From Deinococcus humi (GTDB taxonomy: Bacteria; Deinococcota; Deinococci; Deinococcales; Deinococcaceae), in the NCBI RefSeq assembly GCF_014201875.1, contig NZ_JACHFL010000005.1, positions 310,001-374,000 on the forward strand: a stretch of DNA of 64,000 bases, given 5' to 3'. The translations under genes were made by a program, and so were the position numbers. The first letter of the stretch is position 1; each line of letters starts with the position of its first letter. The notes below the pieces were generated by a model. That model was given only the letters and a program-made list of their open reading frames with translations. It made no database searches and had not been told where the DNA came from. Shown one piece after another: positions 19,002 through 27,184 of the stretch.

Positions 19002-19637
19002 TCACTGGACCTTGCCCAAATTCACGGGCAGATCAAACGCCTTGCCGGTGGCGTCCGTGAACCTCAACAGACCCTGCGCGGTTGTGGTCTCACCCAGCGA
19101 CGAGAGATCAAAGGTGGCGCTCAGCGCGTCCGTCCAGCGGAACACCACCTGCCCGCCCCCGTCTTTGTAGTTGTTCAGCGATGCTCCGGAGCGCGTGATC
19201 CCGGTGGGTGTCAGCGTCCGGCCCCCCAGGATCAGGTGCATCGGGCCAAGGTCCTTCAGAAAGTCCTGATCTTTTGCTCCGCCGTCCTGGCTGTGGGCGT
19301 ACACGATCACTGCCAGATGCCCCGCCGCCAGGCCCGCCTGCTGCCGCACTGCCTCGGCTGTCAGTGGCTTGCCCTGAATCGTCAGAAAGTAGCTGCCCCA
19401 GCGCGTGCGCTCAAGCGGGGTGGCGAGTTGTACGGCCTCCACAGAGCCCTCGTCCGGCGTCAGGGTGTAGGCATCGGCCACGCTGTACAGCAGATAGTCC
19501 TTGACCGGATAACCGTTGTGCTTCCGAGCCAGCGCCTGCCCCTCGCTGATGGCCTGCTGCCGCTGCACCTCTGATGGCGTGGCCGTGAAGGCCAGGGCCG
19601 GGCCGCACAGCATGAGGAGAACCGCAAGGCTCCTCAC
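19002..19637 (-). CDS. secreted protein of unknown function, last gene of respiratory operon
   Basis: A 211-aa protein with a short Sec signal (MRSLAVLLMLCGPALAF). The mature part has no cofactor motif that I recognise; it contains YLLYSVADAYTLTPDEG and a C-terminal beta-rich region. The GTG start at 19637 overlaps the stop of the PQQ dehydrogenase gene, so it is translationally coupled to that gene. A role as a periplasmic partner or assembly factor of the dehydrogenase is plausible from position only. Confidence 0.75.
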   Translation of the reverse strand: MRSLAVLLMLCGPALAFTATPSEVQRQQAISEGQALARKHNGYPVKDYLLYSVADAYTLTPDEGSVEAVQLATPLERTRWGSYFLTIQGKPLTAEAVRQQAGLAAGHLAVIVYAHSQDGGAKDQDFLKDLGPMHLILGGRTLTPTGITRSGASLNNYKDGGGQVVFRWTDALSATFDLSSLGETTTAQGLLRFTDATGKAFDLPVNLGKVQ

Positions 19638-21658
19638 TGCCCCCCCTGTGGCAATGCGTAGACCGTCACGTTTTCCCGGCCCTCGGTGTTCCAGATGGTG
19701 CGCGAGGTGTTGCCGCTGGCGACGGCCACGTACTGCCGCCCGCCCAGACGGTAGGTGATGACGCCGCCGGCCACCGCACCGCCGGTATCGTCCTTGTACA
19801 GTTCCTTGCCGTCTGCAGCGTTCAGCACCAGGAAGTTGCCATTCTGATCGCCCGTGAAGACCACCCCGCCCGCCGTGGGCGTGATGGCGGCCACCAGCGG
19901 AGAGCCCGCCTCACGCTTCCACTTGATGTCGCCTGTCGCGGCGTCGATGGCGTGGGTCCAGCCGTTCGCCCTGGCCTTGTCGTCAAACTCGCCGAAGCCG
20001 TTGACGGTGCCGGTGAACACGTTGCCCGCGTTGTAGCGCACCGGCCCGATTTTGAGGGTGGCGCACCAGTCCACCGAGTTCACGAACAGGGTGCCAGTCT
20101 TGGGATCAAACGCCGGGCTGTTCCACTCCACTCCGCCCAGCGTACCGGGACAGAAGCGGGTGCCCTCGGTGGTCAGCGGGGCGTCGGTGTTGGCAATGGT
20201 CGTGACGGGGACCTTGTTCAGGCGGTCGTGGGTGACCCGGTCGTACAGGTACAGGTGGCCGCCCTTGTTGGCGACGGCCATGAATTTCCGGCCACCAGTG
20301 TCGTAGACCACTGGCGGCGCAGCGGTGTCGTAATCGTGAAAATCGTTCTCGATCTGCTGGGCGTACCACGCCAGTTTGCCAGTCCGGGCACTCAGGACCA
20401 CCACACTGTCGGTGTACAGGTTCTTGCCGGGGCGGTAATCGCCCGCAAAATCCGGCGCGGGGTTGCCCACCGGCACGTACAGCAGCCCCGAGGACGGATC
20501 GAGGGTGTAACTGGTCCACATGCTGCCGCCCCCGTGCGCGGCGGTGCTGGCCTTGTCCCAGGTCTCCGCCCCGGCCTGATCCCCGGTGGGAATTACGTCG
20601 AAGGTCCAGACCAGCTGGCCGCTGTCGGCCTTGAAGGCGTAGACGTGTCCGTTGGCGCCCCAGTCGGCCCCGGCCTCGCCAGTAAACACCAGGCCGTTCC
20701 AGGCAATCGGGGCGCTGCTCAAAAAATAGCCCTGGGTGCTGTCGGCCACCCACACGTCCCACAGCACGTTGCCGTTGTTCTTGTCCAGGGCCAGCAGGTG
20801 ACCGTCCGTGGTCCCCCGGAACAGCTTGCCGTCATACGCGGCCACCCCCCGGTTCACCGGCTGCGGCTCGGCGGTCCTGGGCGTGTACGTGGAACTCCAT
20901 TCCTTGTTGCAGTTGGCGGCGTTGACCGCATAGGTGCTGTGGGCGTTGGTGAAATACAGGAAGCCGTTCAGTTCCAGGATGCCCGGCTGAAATGAGCCCT
21001 GTTGTCCGGTGCTGAACGAGCAGATTTTCTGAAGCCTGGCGGCGTTGCCTGTATTGATCTGACTCAGTCCAGAGTAGCGCTGGCCCCGGTAGTCCTTGTT
21101 GTACATCAGCCAGTCGTCGCTGCTGGCCGCCTCCAGCAGCGTGGCCTGTGTCGGCACCCTGCTGATGACCCGCCCGTTGCCCTGAGGCGGCGCGGGCAAT
21201 TGCGAGGGCACTTTCACCTGCTGGCCGCTGCCCTTGGGAATGTTGGTCTTTAGGCCATTGCTGTCCAGCGCCTTCTCCCCTGCCCCGAAGCCGTTCTGGG
21301 ACAGGATGTAGGCGGTCACGTCCAGATATTGCTGCTTGGACAGTTTGCCGGCCTGTCCCAGCGGCATGTTCTGGGAGATATAGCTGTGCAGCCTGCTGAT
21401 CGGCTGGCCGCCCCACTTGCCCAGGAAACCGCCGCCCTTGAGGGCTGGCCCGGAGCCGCCGCCCAGATTCTGACCGTGACAGCCCTGGCAGTTGGAGGCG
21501 TAGACCTTGCCTCCACTCTTGGCCTGTGACTCCGAGAACGGCAGCTTGGTTTGAGATGAGTCAGACGCGGAATTGGACGATTCGGCAGCGGCCAGGGCCA
21601 GCGTCAGGGCGGTCAGGCCACCCAGAACGAGCGTGGCGGTAACGGGTGGGAACTTCAT
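19634..21658 (-). CDS. PQQ-dependent dehydrogenase with N-terminal cytochrome c domain
   Basis: An exported quinohemoprotein of 674 aa. Signal peptide (1-25), then a cytochrome c domain with Cys57-x2-Cys60-His61 (CQGCH) and a likely axial Met in NMPLGQ, then an eight-bladed quinoprotein propeller from about residue 190. Active-site candidates are the Asn in PVGNPAPD and the Asp in NDFHDYD. The vicinal disulfide of classic methanol dehydrogenases was not seen. Heme-first order resembles polyvinyl-alcohol-dehydrogenase-type enzymes rather than type II alcohol dehydrogenases (heme last). It would oxidise an alcohol or sugar in the periplasm and pass electrons to cytochrome c. Start at 21658 with AGGAGG. 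No PQQ synthesis gene is present here. Confidence 0.9.
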   Translation of the reverse strand: MKFPPVTATLVLGGLTALTLALAAAESSNSASDSSQTKLPFSESQAKSGGKVYASNCQGCHGQNLGGGSGPALKGGGFLGKWGGQPISRLHSYISQNMPLGQAGKLSKQQYLDVTAYILSQNGFGAGEKALDSNGLKTNIPKGSGQQVKVPSQLPAPPQGNGRVISRVPTQATLLEAASSDDWLMYNKDYRGQRYSGLSQINTGNAARLQKICSFSTGQQGSFQPGILELNGFLYFTNAHSTYAVNAANCNKEWSSTYTPRTAEPQPVNRGVAAYDGKLFRGTTDGHLLALDKNNGNVLWDVWVADSTQGYFLSSAPIAWNGLVFTGEAGADWGANGHVYAFKADSGQLVWTFDVIPTGDQAGAETWDKASTAAHGGGSMWTSYTLDPSSGLLYVPVGNPAPDFAGDYRPGKNLYTDSVVVLSARTGKLAWYAQQIENDFHDYDTAAPPVVYDTGGRKFMAVANKGGHLYLYDRVTHDRLNKVPVTTIANTDAPLTTEGTRFCPGTLGGVEWNSPAFDPKTGTLFVNSVDWCATLKIGPVRYNAGNVFTGTVNGFGEFDDKARANGWTHAIDAATGDIKWKREAGSPLVAAITPTAGGVVFTGDQNGNFLVLNAADGKELYKDDTGGAVAGGVITYRLGGRQYVAVASGNTSRTIWNTEGRENVTVYALPQGGQ

Positions 21659-21734
21659 GATCAACCTCCTGTTGGGGCGAGAAGATGGGCCGGTCTGGAA
21701 CGGGAGTTGGGCTGCTTGCTCAAATCGGGCACCG

Positions 21735-22295
21735 TCAATCGTCTCCGCCCGGCGGCGCGGCGGGCGTGCGGATCGGGGCACTGTCGGCGGGGGCGCTGGC
21801 CTCCCCGGAGACCACGGTGATCACGCCCGCCGCCACCTGCCGGGGGTTGTCGTTGGTGTAGCGGGTCTGCTGGCCCTGCTGGTTGCCGTAGCGGTCCGAC
21901 TGCGTGGATGGGTTGCCGGCGAAGCCCGCCGCGTAGGGACTTTCGAAGACGTACGCCCCCGGCTCGGTGAAGGCGTGCGTCCAGCTCTCACCGGGGTAGA
22001 GCGTGCCCGAACGCCACGGCGCGGCGTTGGCAGGCTGCGCGGTGTCCGGCGTCAGGTTCGGGGCGCCGGGGGGGCGGCTCTGGCGGGTCACGACATCACC
22101 GGCGTGGTAGTACACCTCGCGCGGCTGGACGCCGGCGTTGTGGAAGGTCACGCTGGCACCCGGCGCGATCCGCAGGGTGGCCGGGGCAAATAGACCGGTG
22201 TCGGTCAGGTCGATGGCGTAAGCGTTGCGCTCGCGGTAGCCCGCCGAGCAGCCGCTCAGCAGCGCCCCCAGCAGCAGCACGGCAGTTCCCCTCAT
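21735..22295 (-). CDS. cupredoxin-like lipoprotein
   Basis: A 186-aa lipoprotein with lipobox LLSGC near residue 16. The core (about 25-165) has the beta-sandwich pattern of cupredoxins: FAPATLRIAPGASVTFHNAG and a Greek-key-like ending PGAYVFESPYAAG. The Cys copper ligand expected in the last loop is absent, so it may not bind copper in the usual way. The start overlaps the GMC oxidoreductase stop (ATGA). The Gln/Asn-rich segment NQQGQQTRYTNDNP is unusual. Probably a periplasmic structural partner in electron transfer; function inferred from context. Confidence 0.7.
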   Translation of the reverse strand: MRGTAVLLLGALLSGCSAGYRERNAYAIDLTDTGLFAPATLRIAPGASVTFHNAGVQPREVYYHAGDVVTRQSRPPGAPNLTPDTAQPANAAPWRSGTLYPGESWTHAFTEPGAYVFESPYAAGFAGNPSTQSDRYGNQQGQQTRYTNDNPRQVAAGVITVVSGEASAPADSAPIRTPAAPPGGDD

Positions 22296-24142
22296 GTCAG
22301 CAGCTCCCCGGGACGCCTGAAGTAACGGTCACGAATGGCGTCGGCGCTGCGGTAGGTCAGCGCCAGCAGGGTGCCGGTGGGATTGGCGCCTGGATTCTGC
22401 GGGTACAGCGCCGCGCCGGTCACGAAGACGTTGGGGGCGTCCCACACCTGCCCGTACGAGTTGGTCACGGAGTTGCTCGGATCGCTGCCCATGATCGCGC
22501 CGCCAGTGCAGTGGGTGCTCTGGTACTGGTGGACGTTGTATCCCCCCAGTTCGCTGGTGGTCTTGAGCCGCGTCGGCTTCATGCGGCGGGCGATCTGGTC
22601 GGTCTTGGTCGCCAGAAACCGATACATGTTCTTCTCGTTGTCGTAGAAGTCGTAGGTCAGCCGCAGCACCGGATCGCCAAAGACGTCCTTGTAAACAGGG
22701 TCCAAGTCCAGGAAGTTGTGGGTGTACGCCTGGATCTCGCCCTGCACGCTCACGCCGACCACGCCGTCCCAGTTGCGCCTCAGGTTGTTCTTCCAGCTCT
22801 GGCCCCACTCCTTGCCGCGTCCGGCCAGGCTGCCCACATCGGCGGTGGTGGGAATCTGCCCGTCCTCCGGGGGGCCGCTGTTGCCCCCCTTGTCCTGTGG
22901 CAGCGGCGGCATGGACAGCACCGAGGTCAGCGGATCGCGCTGCCCCGCCCCGGCATAGATGGATGCCCCCCCGATGAAATTCACGTTCGAATGGTCGAAG
23001 TTATCGGCATTGAAGTCGTAGATCAGGCTCAGGGTGACGCCGTTGGCGGCGAACTGGTTGAAGCGCCGGCCCTCGAAGACCGTGGTGGTGGGTGTTTGCA
23101 ACAGCTGGTAGGTGTAGTTCTTGCCAACCATGCCCCGGTTGTTGCCCACGCCGTTCTTGTGGGTGGCGCTTTTCGAGAGCAGCAGCAGGCGCACGTTGGT
23201 CAGGGTGTAGCCGCTGACCACCACCACGTCGGCGGGCTGCACGTGTTCCTGGCCGGTCAGCAGGTCCACGTAGGTCAGTCCGGTGGCCAGCCCGTCCGGG
23301 CCGATGTTGATGCGCCGCACCTTGCAGTACGTCCGCACCTCGTAATTGCCGGTCTGCAGCGCTGCTGGAATGTGGCTGGTTACGGCACTGGTCTTGGCGT
23401 CCACCTCGCAGCCGTAGCGGGTGCAGTAGCCGCAGTAGATACAGCCGGAACGGACCCGGCCCGACACGTCGCGGTACGCCTGCGACAGGATTCCGGCGGG
23501 CTGCGGAAACGGCGTGTAGCCCAGGCTGCGCGCGGCGTCCTGAAAAATCTGTCCGTGGATGGTCAACGGGTGCGGCGGCAGCGGGTAGGGACGTGAGCGG
23601 GGGGCCTCGAAGGGATTGCCGCCCGGCAGAATCTGTCCGCCCAGGTTTCCTGCCGCCCCGGCCACGCCCAGGTCGTAGTCCACCGCGTCGTAGTACGGCT
23701 CCAGCTCGTCGTAGCTGAGCGGCCAGTCCTGGATGGTCATGTCGGCGGGAATCTTGTTCTTGCCGTAGCGCGCGATGTTGTGGCTGCGGTGCTGGAAGTC
23801 GGCAGGTAAAAAGCGCCAGAACTGCGCGGTCCAGTGGACGCTGGCGCCGCCGATGCCGCGCCCCGGATGAAACGAGCCGTACTGCCGGATGGGCAGCGAG
23901 GGTGCGTTCCGGTTGGGCCTCCACGACCAGGTTTCCTGGCTGATGTCGTACATCAGCGCCTTGCGGACCTCGTGGCGCAGGGGGTCGTGGTTGTGGGCGA
24001 AGTCGGGATTGGTCCATCTGGCCTCGCCGAATTCCAGCGCCACCACACTATGCCCCGCCGCTCCCAGCTTCCAGCCCATGATCGAGGAGGTCCATCCCGC
24101 CCCCACCGTCACCACGTCTACTTTCTTATGAACTTTCGGCAT
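22292..24142 (-). CDS. GMC-family FAD oxidoreductase (gluconate 2-dehydrogenase large-subunit type)
   Basis: A 616-aa flavoprotein. FAD-binding GAGWTSS at residues 14-20, a Cys-rich insert SGCIYCGYCTRYGCEV (typical of periplasmic GMC dehydrogenases of the gluconate/sorbitol branch and probably an Fe-S site), and a C-terminal GMC signature with NVFVTGAALYPQNPGANPT. No signal peptide of its own; it is likely carried through Tat by its small subunit, encoded 59 bases upstream. It would oxidise a sugar or polyol and deliver electrons to the cytochrome c of this operon. Start ATG at 24142 has GAGAGG upstream. Substrate unknown. Confidence 0.9.
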   Translation of the reverse strand: MPKVHKKVDVVTVGAGWTSSIMGWKLGAAGHSVVALEFGEARWTNPDFAHNHDPLRHEVRKALMYDISQETWSWRPNRNAPSLPIRQYGSFHPGRGIGGASVHWTAQFWRFLPADFQHRSHNIARYGKNKIPADMTIQDWPLSYDELEPYYDAVDYDLGVAGAAGNLGGQILPGGNPFEAPRSRPYPLPPHPLTIHGQIFQDAARSLGYTPFPQPAGILSQAYRDVSGRVRSGCIYCGYCTRYGCEVDAKTSAVTSHIPAALQTGNYEVRTYCKVRRINIGPDGLATGLTYVDLLTGQEHVQPADVVVVSGYTLTNVRLLLLSKSATHKNGVGNNRGMVGKNYTYQLLQTPTTTVFEGRRFNQFAANGVTLSLIYDFNADNFDHSNVNFIGGASIYAGAGQRDPLTSVLSMPPLPQDKGGNSGPPEDGQIPTTADVGSLAGRGKEWGQSWKNNLRRNWDGVVGVSVQGEIQAYTHNFLDLDPVYKDVFGDPVLRLTYDFYDNEKNMYRFLATKTDQIARRMKPTRLKTTSELGGYNVHQYQSTHCTGGAIMGSDPSNSVTNSYGQVWDAPNVFVTGAALYPQNPGANPTGTLLALTYRSADAIRDRYFRRPGELLT

Positions 24143-24201
24143 CTGAACCTCTCACGTCTGACGTCGCTCGCCTGGAAGAAACCTGAACCTGCTGCCTTGC
24201 T

Positions 24202-25131
24202 TCAACGCCTGTGCTGCATGTCCTCCCCGGTCACGGGCAACACCACCTCATCGCTGGAGCGCTGGCCCGGATTGAAGGTGTGCAGCGCCACGAAGGCCTG
24301 CGGCTTGCGGCGCAGGCCCTCACCCTCGGTCTGAAACTGGGCGGGCGTGTAGGCCCGCTGTGCGCCGGGGTGGCCGATCAGTTTCCAGCCCACCAGCCCG
24401 CGGTTGCCGCCGTACTGCGGATCGCTGAACATGCCCTCGGCGGTGTGGCGGCGCAGATTATGGAAAAAGCTCTCGGCGCTGAGGTTGCGGTCAAACCTCC
24501 CGGCCTTCCCGTCGGCCATGTCGCCGATCAGGGCGTCCTGCTGCCCCTCGCTGAGGTCCTTGAAGTCCTTGCCGAAGCGCGACTCCGAAAGACGGTCCAG
24601 ACCCGCCACGCCGATGCGGTAGACCTCGCGCGGCGTGAGGACGTTCTGGTAGCCGTAACGGTAGATCTGATCGGCGGCCACCCACACCACGCCGCTCCGC
24701 TCGGCGGGCCTGGCTCCCTGGTACGTCTGGGCAAAGGGAGCCTGACGGAAGGTGGGCTCGTTAAAGCCCTCCTGATACGCCAGCATGTGGTCGATGTAGT
24801 ACACCACGCCGGCTTCCCGCGCGCCCGGATCCTCCTGATCGCCGGGAAAGATACGGGCGGTGGCGGCCTCCACCGTCTCGGCCTCGTGCGGCGTGAAGAC
24901 CTGAAAGGAGGTCGGGACCTGATCGGGCGGAAAGGGTGTGGGCGTGTCGCGGGCCGGCAGCGGGCTGGCCGGGTTTTCCGGCCCCACACGGCCCGGCAGC
25001 GGGCGCGCCGCTTGTGCCGGATGGGGGCGACAGGCGCTCAGGATCAGCGCGAGGGCCCCTGCGGCCTTCAAGAAGCCGCGCCGACTGCCGGTGGTGGCGT
25101 CCTGGGGATGTTCGGGATCGTGGTTGGTCAT
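24202..25131 (-). CDS. Tat-exported small subunit of the GMC dehydrogenase (gluconate 2-dehydrogenase subunit 3 family)
   Basis: A 309-aa protein with a twin-arginine signal, SRRGFLKAAGALAL, at about residues 16-30. The mature part matches gluconate 2-dehydrogenase subunit 3: FTPHEAETVEAATARIFPGD near residue 80, and a C-terminal HTAEGMFSDPQYGGNRG stretch. In known systems this subunit escorts the flavoprotein through Tat. ATG at 25131 has AGGAG; the upstream frame to 25164 lacks a signal. It sits between the cytochrome c and flavoprotein genes. Confidence 0.9.
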   Translation of the reverse strand: MTNHDPEHPQDATTGSRRGFLKAAGALALILSACRPHPAQAARPLPGRVGPENPASPLPARDTPTPFPPDQVPTSFQVFTPHEAETVEAATARIFPGDQEDPGAREAGVVYYIDHMLAYQEGFNEPTFRQAPFAQTYQGARPAERSGVVWVAADQIYRYGYQNVLTPREVYRIGVAGLDRLSESRFGKDFKDLSEGQQDALIGDMADGKAGRFDRNLSAESFFHNLRRHTAEGMFSDPQYGGNRGLVGWKLIGHPGAQRAYTPAQFQTEGEGLRRKPQAFVALHTFNPGQRSSDEVVLPVTGEDMQHRR

Positions 25132-25167
25132 AGGGCTCCTCGTGAAACTGGACCTTGCGGGCACAGG

Positions 25168-25884
25168 TCAGGGCAGGGTCTGGAGATAAGCCGCGAGATC
25201 GCGGGCGTCCTGTGCGGTCACGCCCAGGTTGGGCATACCGGTCCGGGGGTCCACGTTCTGGGGCACCCGGATCCAGATCAGCAGGTTTTCTGGCGTGTTG
25301 GGCAGTACCCCGGCGATCAGCGCGTGGTCGTACAGGTGCGCCAGATTCGGCCCGACCCGGCCCGACGCACCGCTGACGCCGGGAATGACATGGCACGACA
25401 CGCAGCCGTAGGAGTGAAACAGCGCTGGCGCGCGGGACGGGTCCGCCCCGGCCAGCGCGGTCAGGGTCGAGGGACCGTCCGCCGCAATCCCGAGCTGGGT
25501 CTGGCCGCGCGGATCAGGGGTGACCGGAATGCGGTTGTAGGCCGCCGAGAGCAGGATGACGCCCAGCGCCACGGCCAGCAGTCCGCTCCCGGCCCAGATC
25601 CAGTTCTGCCGCCCGCGCAGGTGCGCCTTGCCCGGTTCAGAATCAGCCAGATCACTGTCTTCGGAGGCCTCCGCAGCGCGAGGAGAAGCTGGCGCAGCCT
25701 TAACAATGGTGATGTGGGGAGGCGAGGTGGGCGGGACGGTAAAAACAGGCGGCGCGGTTTCGGTCACAGCCGCGGTTTCCGGCCGCGAGGCCGGTGGGGG
25801 GCTCTGGTGAGGCGACCCGGCCCGGCCCCTGCGCCACCACATCAGCGCAAAGACGGCGGTCAGCAGCCAGGGAACGACATTCAT
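25168..25884 (-). CDS. membrane-anchored monoheme cytochrome c
   Basis: A 238-aa protein with a short N-terminal hydrophobic segment (3-17), a long Pro/Ala-rich linker, a second membrane helix at about 96-116, and a C-terminal cytochrome c domain: Cys161-x2-Cys164-His165 (CVSCH) with the axial Met in TGMPNLG. It is placed between the dehydrogenase genes and the oxidase genes and is the likely electron carrier joining them. Its ATG overlaps the ctaG stop (ATGA). Confidence 0.88.
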   Translation of the reverse strand: MNVVPWLLTAVFALMWWRRGRAGSPHQSPPPASRPETAAVTETAPPVFTVPPTSPPHITIVKAAPASPRAAEASEDSDLADSEPGKAHLRGRQNWIWAGSGLLAVALGVILLSAAYNRIPVTPDPRGQTQLGIAADGPSTLTALAGADPSRAPALFHSYGCVSCHVIPGVSGASGRVGPNLAHLYDHALIAGVLPNTPENLLIWIRVPQNVDPRTGMPNLGVTAQDARDLAAYLQTLP

Positions 25885-26813
25885 GGTTGACCTCCCTGCG
25901 GTGTGGGGCGGGGGGCAGCGTCACGCCCACGCTGAAAGCGCTCCTCCTCGCGCCACCACTGCACGAAGAAGACGGCGGCCAGGGTCACGTACACCACGCC
26001 GCTGGGCACCCACATGATCAATCCGGCCAGTTGCTGATCGGTCAGCGGATCATGTCCCCTGGCCAGCGCCCCGGCGGCGTACTGCGGATACAGCGGCGTG
26101 CGGGCAAAGGTGATCAGGGCGCCCAGCAGGCTGCCCTGAAGGGCCGTGACAAACAGGTACACCACCGAGGCTCCCCGGCCCAGCCGCCGCCGCCCCTGCG
26201 GCTGCAGCACCGCCCACCAGAAAGCAGCGCTCGTGGCCAGAAAGCAGAAGTGTTCCAGCGCGTGCAGCCGCTCGTCGGCCACCGCCGCCTCGTAGAGCCG
26301 GGGCACATGCCACAGCCAGAAAACGGCGGTGGCGACGATCCAGACCGTGACCGGGTGGGTCAGGGCCAGGCCCGCCGCCCGCAGGCCGCCCCGCGCATTC
26401 CAGCCGTGCGCCACCGCCCGTCGCCACACCAGTGGAAAGGCCCAGCCCAGCACGAACAGCGGGCTGCCCAGCACCAGCAGCGGCGCCGAAACCATGATCA
26501 GCATCAGATGCTGGAGCATGTGCCACGCGAAGGAGGCGTCGGCCAGGGGGTCCAGCGCCATCAGGGCCACAGTCAGCACTGCAAGTCCTATGGCAAAGGA
26601 GGCGGCGTGGCCCACCGACACGCCGTGGCCAAGGCCCGCCCGCCCCCACAGCCGCCACAGGCCCAGCGCGTACAGGCCGCCGAACAGGGCCAGATCGAGG
26701 GGAAGCCACAGGACTGCGCCGCCCCCGTGTTCAGCCCCACCGTGGGCCAGGGCCAGACCGCCGAGCAGGGTCAGCAGAGAGAAGATTTTGGGCCGCTGCC
26801 TTGAGAACCTCAT
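25881..26813 (-). CDS. ctaG: cytochrome c oxidase assembly protein CtaG, caa3 type
   Basis: A 310-aa membrane protein with about seven to nine helices. The conserved stretch FAWHMLQHLMLIMVSAPLL carries the His residues typical of the caa3_CtaG family, which helps insert copper into caa3 oxidase. It begins four bases after the preceding small membrane gene. This is not the Cox11-type CtaG of proteobacteria. Family assignment rests on the motif and the gene neighbourhood. Confidence 0.88.
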   Translation of the reverse strand: MRFSRQRPKIFSLLTLLGGLALAHGGAEHGGGAVLWLPLDLALFGGLYALGLWRLWGRAGLGHGVSVGHAASFAIGLAVLTVALMALDPLADASFAWHMLQHLMLIMVSAPLLVLGSPLFVLGWAFPLVWRRAVAHGWNARGGLRAAGLALTHPVTVWIVATAVFWLWHVPRLYEAAVADERLHALEHFCFLATSAAFWWAVLQPQGRRRLGRGASVVYLFVTALQGSLLGALITFARTPLYPQYAAGALARGHDPLTDQQLAGLIMWVPSGVVYVTLAAVFFVQWWREEERFQRGRDAAPRPTPQGGQP

Positions 26814-26817
26814 GCTG

Positions 26818-27183
26818 TCACCTCAGCCGACACGCGGGAATAAAAAAGCCGACGACAGCCGTCATCAGGGTCAGCAGCACGAACACGCCCGCATGCCACG
26901 CCCCGAAGCGGCCCAGGAAGTGGGTCACGTGTTCCACGACGCCCCCCGGCTGGCCCTGCAGATTCTTGAGACGCAGCGACACGCCCAGCGAGGACAGCGA
27001 CACCAGCACCGCTGCCGCGTTCAGCAGGTACAGCGGCCAGGGGTTGCCGCCGCAGGCCAGCGGTGTAAAGGCCAGCCCCAAGTTGAGTTGCATGAACCAC
27101 ACCAGCGGCGCGGCCAGCAGCCCGTACCACACGGTGGGGCGCGACACCTGCCCCAGCTTGCCGATCAGGTCAGAGTGGGTCAT
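26818..27183 (-). CDS. small membrane protein in the cox operon
   Basis: A 121-aa protein with about four hydrophobic helices and the motif APLVWFMQLNLGLAFTPLACGG. It starts one base after the subunit I+III stop, so it is coupled to the oxidase. No family is recognised. It may be an accessory or subunit-IV-like protein of the oxidase; this is inferred from position and topology. Confidence 0.7.
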   Translation of the reverse strand: MTHSDLIGKLGQVSRPTVWYGLLAAPLVWFMQLNLGLAFTPLACGGNPWPLYLLNAAAVLVSLSSLGVSLRLKNLQGQPGGVVEHVTHFLGRFGAWHAGVFVLLTLMTAVVGFFIPACRLR

Positions 27184-27184
27184 C

